A stretch of 7,650 nucleotides of DNA from CAYGZC01 sp964354225. Lineage in GTDB: Bacteria > Bacteroidota > Ignavibacteria > UBA10030 > SZUA-254. Below, in pieces: positions 1 through 4,970 of the stretch. The translations under genes were made by a program, and so were the position numbers. Positions within the stretch are counted from its first letter, which is position 1. Every line of letters begins with the position of its first letter. The DNA lies in assembly GCA_964354225.1 (NCBI GenBank), contig CAYGZC010000348.1, positions 1 through 7,650 of the forward strand, given 5' to 3'. The notes beneath the pieces are model-generated. The model searched no databases, was not told where the DNA came from, and saw nothing but the letters and a program-made list of their open reading frames with translations.

Positions 1-1
1 T

Positions 2-2638
2 GAAGAATTTCATATTCTCGATTGCCGGTACAAACCCGATATTGATAATGCACTGAATCGCAAGCTGGAGTATTTCCATTATTCCGAATATGCAGACGAA
101 GAGAAGTTCAAGAAAATATTCTATCTCTTTGGCCGTGAAGCCGTTGCCGGTGGTTCATTAGAGAAATATGTCGCCGCTCTTCCCAAGCCCCGTGGTAAAG
201 CTAAACAACGCGGATTGTTCAAAGGCGGATACCAACCGGTTGACGAAGCATTCCTTGAAGACTTAGATACGTACCGCGAAACGCTTGCCAAAGCGTTCAA
301 GAAAGAAAATCCCGACCTCGGAAGCGAAGAACTGACAGAAGCTGTGCAGAGGACAATCGACCGGCTTGTGTTTATACGCTTTCTGGAAGACAAGCAGATT
401 GAAGACCCGCAGATGATGAATTATATCGGGTCAGGTTCTGCCTGGAAAAAGTTCTCAGCACACTGCCGCGCATTGGAGCCGAAGTATAATGGTCTTGTGT
501 TCAAGAAGCACCGCATATTAGACGACACAGGTTTTGTTCCGCCGGATGACAATACATTTGCGGATATTTGCGACGAACTTGCCGACCCGTCTTCGCCGTA
601 TGACTTCGATAAAATTCCGATCTCGATTCTTGGATCTATTTATGAACGCTTTCTTGGCAAAGTAGTTCACGCAACCGCAAAACAAGTAAGGGTTGAGCCA
701 AAACCCGAAGTACGAAAAGCGGGCGGCGTCTATTACACGCCGCAGTATATTGTGCGGTACATTGTGAATGAGACGGTAGGGAAGTTGCTGTTTCCTCAAC
801 CTCCCGAAGGTTTAGAACCTTCGGGAGGTTCTCTCACCCCCGCCGAGGTTGCAAAGCTCAAGATCATCGATATTGCCTGCGGCTCCGGTTCGTTCCTGAT
901 TGAAGTGTACAGCGAGTTGCTGGAGTACCACGAGCGGTATTATGCAGCGCACCCGGAAGCGGCAAAGAAGGGAGACCTTTCTACACGGGATGGAAAGCAA
1001 GTGCTCTCGCTGAAAAAGCGGCAAGAGATTTTGGTGAACAATATTTACGGTGTGGATATCGACTTTCAGGCAACGGAAGTGACACAGCTTTCTTTGTATT
1101 TGAAACTGTTGGAAGATGCTACGCTGAACGATGCTCTGCAGTTCTCGCTGCTAAAGGAAAAACTGCTTCCAGACTTGAAGAACAATATTGTGTGTGGTAA
1201 CTCGCTGATCGGGACAGATATAAACACGGGACAGTTGTTCGAGAACAAGGAACTGCATAACCTCAAACCGATGAACTTTGAAGATGCGTTCCCCTCTGTA
1301 ATGAAACATGGTGGATTCGATGCGGTTGTAGGGAATCCGCCGTATGTTAGGCAAGAGGGTTTAGGTGAACAGAAGAAATATTTTGAAAGAACATATAAGG
1401 TATATCAAGGGGCGGCCGATCTCTATGCTTATTTTATTGAGAAGGGAATTGAACTACTTCGGCCAAATGCCTTGTTTGGTTATATAATCCCCAATAAGTG
1501 GATGAGAACTGCATATGGTGAACCTTTACGAAAATGGATAAAGACTTTTCACATCAGCTCAATTATTGATTTTGGTGATCTACAAATATTCAAAGGGGCG
1601 ACAACATATCCATGTATCTTATTAGTATGCAAGTCTGCTGCTCAAGATTTAATTAGAATCACAACGGTAGAGAATCTGGAATTTTCCGATTTATGCGAAT
1701 ATCAACAAAAACACTTCTTTGAATTGAGTGTGAACGGATTAAATGATTCAGCTTGGCAACTAGATCACAATAGAGTATCACAAGTACTTTTTCACATGAA
1801 GGAAAAATCCGTTTCTCTGGAGGAATATGTTGGTGGACGTATTTGCAGGGGAGTTCTTTCTGGTTATGATAATGCCTTTGTTATTGATGAGACAACTAGG
1901 AATAAATTGACCCGAAAAGATAAACGAAGTCATGAAATCATAAAGCCTTATTTGATGGGAAGGGATGTCGGCAGGTATTCTCCGCTTGGAAAAGGACGTT
2001 ATCTTATTTTCACGAGACACGGGATAGATATTGAGAACTACCCAGCGGTAAAAGCACATTTAATGGATTATCAAGGACAATTGGCACCTAAGCCTAGAAC
2101 ATACAAGGGCGAGTGGAAAGGAAGAAAGTCCGGATCATATCGCTGGTTTGAGATTCAAGATTCAGTAGACTACTTTAGGGAGTTAGAAAAACCAAAGATT
2201 ATCTATTTGAAATTTCAGGTCAAACCTGCGTTCACACTTGACGTAACAGGTTTTTATCCAAACAGTGCTGTTTGGGCAATTCCGATAGATGATAAGTACT
2301 TACTAGGATTATTGAACTCCGCTATTGGTTGGTTTCTAATCTCGAAATATTGCACCCGTATTCAAGGCGGATACCAATTAATCTGGGAGTATTTTAAGCA
2401 ACTACCCATCCGCACGATTGATTTTACAAACGAAGTGGAGAAAGCAAATCACGATCAGATTGTGAATCTGGTAGAGCAAATGTTGAAAGCGAAGGAAGAG
2501 CTTGCAGCGGCAAAATTAGACTCGGATGTTCAACGGCTTGAACTCCGCTGCGCTACGCTTGATCGCCAGATAGATGAGGCGGTGTACGAGCTGTATGGAT
2601 TGACAGAAGAAGAAATAAAGATTGTGGAGGGAAAATGA
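2..2638 (+). CDS. Type IIG-like restriction-modification enzyme (N6-adenine methyltransferase with specificity region), 5' partial
   Basis: The frame is open from base 2 (878 visible residues), so the gene starts before the window; the TTG at 215 is internal. Seen: residues about 1-60 (with ILDCRYKPD and LFGREAV) resemble the linker after the nuclease domain of Eco57I-type enzymes. Methyltransferase motifs follow: GVYYTP at 725-742, motif I DIACGSGSF at 869-895, and the N6-adenine catalytic NPPY at 1334-1345. Downstream is a TaqI/Eco57I-like target-recognition region (IIKPYLMGRDVGRYS, RIQGGYQLIWEYFKQLPI), then a C-terminal coiled stretch ending ELYGLTEEEIKIVEGK. Known of the family: one polypeptide both methylates adenine and cuts DNA near its site. 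The PD-(D/E)xK nuclease residues would lie upstream, so cleavage cannot be confirmed. Odd: a palindrome inserted in frame at 798-830, and an AT-rich specificity segment at about 1350-2340. A BREX PglX-type methylase is the main alternative; the linker favours Type IIG. Confidence 0.9.
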   Translation, partial: EEFHILDCRYKPDIDNALNRKLEYFHYSEYADEEKFKKIFYLFGREAVAGGSLEKYVAALPKPRGKAKQRGLFKGGYQPVDEAFLEDLDTYRETLAKAFKKENPDLGSEELTEAVQRTIDRLVFIRFLEDKQIEDPQMMNYIGSGSAWKKFSAHCRALEPKYNGLVFKKHRILDDTGFVPPDDNTFADICDELADPSSPYDFDKIPISILGSIYERFLGKVVHATAKQVRVEPKPEVRKAGGVYYTPQYIVRYIVNETVGKLLFPQPPEGLEPSGGSLTPAEVAKLKIIDIACGSGSFLIEVYSELLEYHERYYAAHPEAAKKGDLSTRDGKQVLSLKKRQEILVNNIYGVDIDFQATEVTQLSLYLKLLEDATLNDALQFSLLKEKLLPDLKNNIVCGNSLIGTDINTGQLFENKELHNLKPMNFEDAFPSVMKHGGFDAVVGNPPYVRQEGLGEQKKYFERTYKVYQGAADLYAYFIEKGIELLRPNALFGYIIPNKWMRTAYGEPLRKWIKTFHISSIIDFGDLQIFKGATTYPCILLVCKSAAQDLIRITTVENLEFSDLCEYQQKHFFELSVNGLNDSAWQLDHNRVSQVLFHMKEKSVSLEEYVGGRICRGVLSGYDNAFVIDETTRNKLTRKDKRSHEIIKPYLMGRDVGRYSPLGKGRYLIFTRHGIDIENYPAVKAHLMDYQGQLAPKPRTYKGEWKGRKSGSYRWFEIQDSVDYFRELEKPKIIYLKFQVKPAFTLDVTGFYPNSAVWAIPIDDKYLLGLLNSAIGWFLISKYCTRIQGGYQLIWEYFKQLPIRTIDFTNEVEKANHDQIVNLVEQMLKAKEELAAAKLDSDVQRLELRCATLDRQIDEAVYELYGLTEEEIKIVEGK
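798..830. repeat. Perfect 33-base palindrome inserted in frame in the methyltransferase gene
   Basis: Arms 798-812 (AACCTCCCGAAGGTT) and 816-830 are exact reverse complements, 15 of 15, around a 3-base loop TAG. The element is 33 bases, exactly 11 codons, and is read through as Q/PPEGLEPSGG/S. It lies between motif X (GVYYTP) and motif I (DIACGSGSF), where a loop could tolerate extra residues. That it is an inserted mobile palindrome is inferred from its perfect symmetry and its low-complexity product; it recalls the Rickettsia palindromic elements found inside genes. Confidence 0.8.
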
Positions 2639-2669
2639 TGCTGAAGCATATATCATTTTTAATCTTTGT

Positions 2670-2689
2670 CAGTTGGCTGAAGCCAACTG
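2670..2689 (-). repeat. REP-like hairpin, reverse orientation
   Basis: CAGTTGGC (2670-2677) and GCCAACTG (2682-2689) form an 8-bp perfect stem with loop TGAA, followed by CAATAAA. It starts 32 bases after the restriction-modification stop codon, so it could also protect or terminate that transcript, although no U-run follows. Confidence 0.7.
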
Positions 2690-2719
2690 CAATAAATATA
2701 TTAGAGAATCATTAGTATG

Positions 2720-2855
2720 AATCTATTGCAGTTAAATTCATTGAGCTGATTAAAAAGAAAGAGAGATAAATCTATTGCAGTTCAATTTATTGAACTGAAA
2801 AAAGAGAATAAAAAGCATTTGGCTTTAGCCACATAGAATAATGATGCTAAAGCAT
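2720..2855 (+). repeat. 136-base direct repeat, copy 1
   Basis: It matches 3018-3153 without gaps, with 5 differences in 136 bases by my alignment (about 96% identity). It contains a weak forward hairpin unit, a strong one (2778-2797) and the GGCTTTAGCC / ATGCTAAAGCAT pair. The 298-base offset shows that a block of the hairpin array was duplicated as a unit. Confidence 0.85.
2778..2797 (+). repeat. REP-like hairpin, forward orientation
   Basis: CAGTTCAA (2778-2785) and TTGAACTG (2790-2797) form a perfect 8-bp stem with loop TTTA, preceded by TCTATTG. It shares the outer CAGTT/AACTG arms with the other units but has an AT core. Confidence 0.7.
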
Positions 2856-2876
2856 TTGGCTTTTCTGAATCTTAGT

Positions 2877-2896
2877 CAGTTGACTAAAATCAACTG
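2877..2896 (-). repeat. REP-like hairpin, reverse orientation
   Basis: CAGTTGA (2877-2883) pairs with TCAACTG (2890-2896) around a 6-base loop; CAATAAA follows, as in the units at 2670 and 3171. Confidence 0.65.
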
Positions 2897-3017
2897 CAAT
2901 AAATAAAGAAAGAAATTCAAAATATTATTTAGAAGAATTTATTGCAGTACAATTTATTGAGATGGTTAAAAAGCATGAGAGTAAATATTTATTGCAGATT
3001 ATAAATCAAGTGAGTTA

Positions 3018-3153
3018 AATCTATTGCAGTTAAATTCAGTGAGCTGATTAAAAAGAAAGAGAGATAAATCTATTGCAGTTCAATTCATTGAACTGATAAA
3101 AGAAAAGAAAAAGCATTTGGCTTTAGCCACATAGAATAATGATGCTAAAGCAT
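3018..3153 (+). repeat. 136-base direct repeat, copy 2
   Basis: This is the partner of 2720-2855 and keeps the same internal order of hairpins. In both copies a reverse-orientation hairpin follows within about 25 bases (2877 and 3171), so the true repeating module is probably two forward units, a spacer palindrome pair and one reverse unit. Confidence 0.85.
3076..3095 (+). repeat. REP-like hairpin, forward orientation
   Basis: CAGTTCAA (3076-3083) and TTGAACTG (3088-3095) form a perfect 8-bp stem with loop TTCA. It is the equivalent of 2778-2797 in the second copy of the duplicated block; only the loop differs. Confidence 0.7.
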
Positions 3154-3170
3154 ATTATATTCTTCTTTTT

Positions 3171-3190
3171 CAGTTTGCTAAAGCAAACTG
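3171..3190 (-). repeat. REP-like hairpin just before the transposase
   Basis: CAGTTTGC (3171-3178) and GCAAACTG (3183-3190) form a perfect 8-bp stem with loop TAAA, 26 bases before the transposase ATG. The arm change at position 6 (T for G) is matched by A for C in the other arm, a compensatory change relative to 2670-2689, so pairing rather than sequence is conserved. Confidence 0.7.
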
Positions 3191-3216
3191 CAATAAAACA
3201 ATGAAAGGGAAACTCT

Positions 3217-3660
3217 ATGAGCTGGGTAAGGGTCTGGATTCATTTAGTATTTTCTACAAAGAATCGGGAGACATTTCTTGATTCAAAAGAAAAAAGAAAA
3301 TAAGTATTTCAGCACATCAAACAAAATGCTGAAGAAAAAGGCATTTGGCTGGATTGTATAAATGGCTATCAAGATCATACACACTGTTTAATCTCACTCA
3401 ATAAAGATCAAACCATCAGTAAAGCAGCACAACTCATAAAGGGAGAATCATCATTTTGGATAAATCAGAACAAAATCATTGCGCATAAGTTTATTTGGCA
3501 AGACGATTATTGGGCTGTCAGCGTAAGTGAAAGTCATCTGCAAGAAGTGAGGGAGTACATTTATCAACAGGAAGAACATCATTCTAAGAAGACTTTTGTG
3601 GAAGAGGTAAATGAGTTTATGGAGAAATATGGGTGGGCGTTAATAAAAGAAAATAACTAA
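3217..3660 (+). pseudogene. REP-associated Y1 (IS200-like) transposase, interrupted by one stop codon
   Basis: Translation from ATG 3217 gives 148 codons, about the usual length of short Y1 transposases of the RAYT group, with one in-frame TAA at codon 29 (3301-3303). Seen: MSWVRVWIHLVFSTKNR at the N-terminus, the metal-binding HxH pair H54/H56 (QDHTH), the FIWQDDYWAVSVS segment, and the catalytic Tyr114 with Gln118 in VREYIYQQEEHH. Known: these single-strand transposases nick hairpin ends through that tyrosine, and RAYTs act on REP hairpins. A purine-rich AAAGGGA site lies 6 bases before the ATG. All motifs survive, so the stop looks recent (AAA to TAA would explain it). Re-initiation downstream would lose the first strand but keep HxH and Tyr; activity is unlikely. 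The adjacent hairpins are its probable substrates. Confidence 0.88.
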
Positions 3661-3669
3661 CGATCTTCA

Positions 3670-3697
3670 GCAATGTCGCTGTTAACAAGAACATTGC
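3670..3697. repeat. Inverted repeat after the transposase
   Basis: GCAATGT (3670-3676) and ACATTGC (3691-3697) are perfect 7-base complements around a 14-base loop containing GTTAAC. It lies 9 bases beyond the transposase stop, so it could be the right end of the element or a weak terminator; no T-run follows, which argues against termination. Confidence 0.4.
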
Positions 3698-3725
3698 GAA
3701 GAACCGCCCAGACATCCTGATCTCA

Positions 3726-3877
3726 GACCGGCAATAGATGAAGCGGTGTATGAGTCGGGAGTTTATCCCGCCGACCTGTCCGCTGTCTTCTTGGCGGAAG
3801 GCGGGAGGTTGACGCCCGCCCAAAGATAAAGCATGGCGGGTAAAGAGGAGGAGATAGCCATCGTGGAAGGGCGGTAG
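3726..3877 (+). pseudogene. Remnant of the 3' end of a second Type IIG-like restriction-modification gene
   Basis: Reading from 3734 gives IDEAVYE, then an unrelated stretch with a stop (3827-3829), then KEEEIAIVEGR and TAG at 3875-3877. The intact gene ends DRQIDEAVYELYGLTEEEIKIVEGK, so both halves of its last 25 residues recur here in the same order. GACCGGCA just before (3726-3733) would code DRQ if one base were restored. The DNA differs at many third positions and the end reads IAIVEGR rather than IKIVEGK, so this is a diverged relative and not a recent copy. The piece between the halves (about 3754-3829) is hairpin-rich and is annotated separately. It is non-functional, but shows that a related gene once stood here. 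Confidence 0.7.
3754..3829. repeat. GC-rich palindromic insertion inside the restriction-gene remnant
   Basis: Three hairpins follow each other: GTCGGGA (3754-3760) with TCCCG and GAC (3766-3775), TCCGC (3779-3783) with GCGGA (3794-3798), and GGCGGG (3800-3805) with CCCGCC (3815-3820). The block interrupts the ...AVYE/ELYGLTEEE... junction expected from the intact gene, so it was probably inserted. It does not share sequence with the CAGTT hairpins at 2669-3195, although, like 798-830, it is a palindromic element inside a restriction gene frame. Confidence 0.55.
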
Positions 3878-3894
3878 TTGCGTATCAAGGATCG

Positions 3895-4037
3895 CTAAGC
3901 AGGAAAATCTCATTAAATGTATGTATCTATCCCCTTGGGATTTGAATGTAAAAGAGTTATTAAGTATTTTACAGTAGGATGTTATACCGACAGTATGAAA
4001 GAAAAGAGTGTTATATTGAAACCATATATTAATAGTT
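3895..4037 (+). repeat. 143-base direct repeat R1, upstream of the 208-codon gene
   Basis: Matches 4807-4949 without gaps with 7 differences (about 95%). Identity starts at CTAAGCAGG and stops abruptly after AATAGTT. The next bases are AGCTGG here and GGCGAA after the other copy. Six of the seven differences fall on positions of one codon phase (see findings). Homologous recombination between the copies would delete 912 bases, including the 208-codon gene. Confidence 0.9.
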
Positions 4038-4039
4038 AG
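3917..4039 (+). CDS. Possible 40-codon small protein within repeat R1
   Basis: ATG 3917 opens 40 codons beginning MYVSIPLGFECKRV and ending ILKPYINS, with TAG at 4037-4039. An AGGA lies 12 bases upstream, rather far for a ribosome site. In the second repeat the same frame is kept except that codon 2 is TAG, so that copy would need another start. Between the copies this frame has four synonymous third-base changes and only one Ser/Cys replacement beyond that stop, which is the main argument for coding. No family recognised. It may equally be a remnant of a longer gene or not translated. Confidence 0.3.
   Translation: MYVSIPLGFECKRVIKYFTVGCYTDSMKEKSVILKPYINS
3942..3970 (+). promoter_or_regulatory. 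Possible sigma70-like promoter in repeat R1
   Basis: TTGAAT (3942-3947) and TATTTT (3965-3970) are separated by 17 bases and point toward the 208-codon gene. Both boxes and the spacing are identical in R2 (4854-4882), upstream of the 219-codon gene. They match the consensus only in part, and such pairs arise easily in AT-rich DNA. Confidence 0.3.
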
Positions 4040-4121
4040 CTGGCGGTGGACAATTCACGCGCACTAACATGGTAGATACCATAAGCGTACACTTGAGCGC
4101 GATGACAGCGCATCGCCTCCA

Positions 4122-4748
4122 ATGACAAGACGACTGATCGACCAGCGCGCAGTGCGCATTCCGCAGATGTCTGGTCTGCTACCGTGCCTGTACATTCCTG
4201 TTGCCGCGAGAGACATCGGGGCTGTAAGGACATATGTTGGGCGCATCGTCGGGGAACTCTCACCAGGGCATCCAGGGAGAGCGTTCTTGGTCGAGTCACA
4301 CGAGCCTGATCCACCAGATAACCGCCTAGCAATCTGGTGTCATCCGCGTGCCGGTGTGCTGCACAGTCCCAGGCAGGTGTGGGTACATGTCGACTACACT
4401 GCCTATCGACGTGCATACGGCCGGGCTTTTCCGGATGCTGATCTAGACCGATGCGTCTTGGACCACATCATGAACCGCCGTGTCGCTCGCTTAAAGGGCT
4501 TCTTATTCCTGCGCGTTGTTCCGATTTCACGAGCCGCGAACTCCAGCCACGGCGGCCTATCCGAGGGATGGGCAGTAGCGCACAACAGTTCACAGGCAAT
4601 GAAAGAGAAGAATCGCATCTCTCAGGCGGCGGTGCAGTACGCCGATCTGGCTGACATAGTGAAGATGCTTGATTTGGAAGGTGGCGGCTCGTTCATGAGT
4701 ATTGTGAACGACGCACAGGCACTCGTCGATGTGCCTGACGGCGCATGA
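4122..4748 (+). CDS. Hypothetical protein, 208 residues, GC-rich, not recognised
   Basis: I do not recognise a family. ATG 4122 is the only usual start, since a TAA lies in frame at 4065-4067 and no other ATG, GTG or TTG intervenes; there is no clear Shine-Dalgarno site. The product looks soluble, with no signal peptide or membrane span. It has a basic N-terminus, a Pro/His-rich middle (ESHEPDPPDN, VWVHVDY) and a well-ordered C-terminal part from residue 111 with CVLDHIMNRRVARLKGF, VVPISRAANSSHGGLSEGW and AAVQYADLADIVKMLD. Codon use is GC-rich (35 of 60 bases at 4201-4260) against an AT-rich backbone, so transfer is likely. It sits between the two 143-base repeats and has its own TA-rich leader in R1. 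It could be a cassette-borne gene like its neighbour, but no attC follows it. Confidence 0.65.
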   Translation: MTRRLIDQRAVRIPQMSGLLPCLYIPVAARDIGAVRTYVGRIVGELSPGHPGRAFLVESHEPDPPDNRLAIWCHPRAGVLHSPRQVWVHVDYTAYRRAYGRAFPDADLDRCVLDHIMNRRVARLKGFLFLRVVPISRAANSSHGGLSEGWAVAHNSSQAMKEKNRISQAAVQYADLADIVKMLDLEGGGSFMSIVNDAQALVDVPDGA

Positions 4749-4806
4749 TTAATCGGCATTCGTGCGAAGGATCGGCCTAGCACCGCCACCTAAATAACAC
4801 GCCGAA

Positions 4807-4949
4807 CTAAGCAGGAAAATCTCACTAAATGTAGGTATCTATCCCATTGGGATTTGAATGTAAAAGAGTTATTAAATATTTTACGGTAGGATGTTATACC
4901 GACAGTATGAAAGAAAAGTGTGTAATATTGAAACCATATATTAATAGTT
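4807..4949 (+). repeat. 143-base direct repeat R2, upstream of the HEPN-like gene
   Basis: Partner of 3895-4037 at an offset of 912 bases; its right end lies 21 bases before the ATG at 4971. With its flanks it can form GCCgAACTA (4801-4809) opposite TAGTTGGC (4945-4952), eight pairs with one bulge, but R1 lacks the matching left arm and the interior is not palindromic. Confidence 0.9.
4854..4882 (+). promoter_or_regulatory. Possible sigma70-like promoter in repeat R2
   Basis: TTGAAT (4854-4859), 17-base spacer, TATTTT (4877-4882), the same as in R1. It would place a start point about 75-80 bases before the HEPN-like gene. The only support is partial consensus and conservation between the two repeats. 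Confidence 0.3.
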
Positions 4950-4970
4950 GGCGAACATGAAAGAACGAGA

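Larger units (their letters stand above)
2639..3216. repeat. Hairpin-repeat array upstream of the REP-associated transposase
   Basis: This 578-base stretch has no gene. It holds about eight copies of one imperfect palindrome with arms TATTGCAGTT and AACTGA and variable cores. Forward copies start near 2722, 2771, 2938, 3020 and 3069; reverse copies are at 2669-2693, 2876-2901 and 3170-3195; a half copy (TATTGCAG) is near 2990. The strongest stems are listed separately. A second short palindrome type (TGGCTTTAGCCA, ATGCTAAAGCAT) occurs at about 2818-2855 and 3116-3153. The position directly before a Y1 transposase fits REP/REPIN-type elements mobilised by RAYT proteins. Confidence 0.75.

Noticed and set aside
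215..2638. Methyltransferase gene starting at TTG 215 as a complete 807-residue protein
   Set aside because: The frame is open to base 2 and the upstream residues match the family's linker region, so the gene is truncated by the window and not complete.
2639..3216. CRISPR array
   Set aside because: The repeats differ in orientation and core, spacing is irregular and whole blocks are duplicated; there are no unique spacers of constant length and no cas genes.
3661..3725. Coding remnant just after the transposase (frame reading NVAVNKNIAKNRPDILIS)
   Set aside because: It is too short to assign and has no recognised family; it may belong to the decayed restriction gene or another lost gene.
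4036..4416. Minus-strand ORF of 126 codons
   Set aside because: It overlaps the plus-strand 208-codon gene; its product is Arg/His/Cys-rich without recognisable structure, typical of an antisense shadow in GC-rich DNA.
4854..4871. Terminator at ATCCCATTGGGAT in R2 (near 4840-4853)
   Set aside because: The stem is short and no T-run follows; the first copy has a shorter stem, so it is not conserved as a structure.
3895..4949. The 143-base repeats as long VCR-type attC sites
   Set aside because: Apart from eight pairs at the outer ends of R2, the arms are not complementary, and R1 lacks even these.
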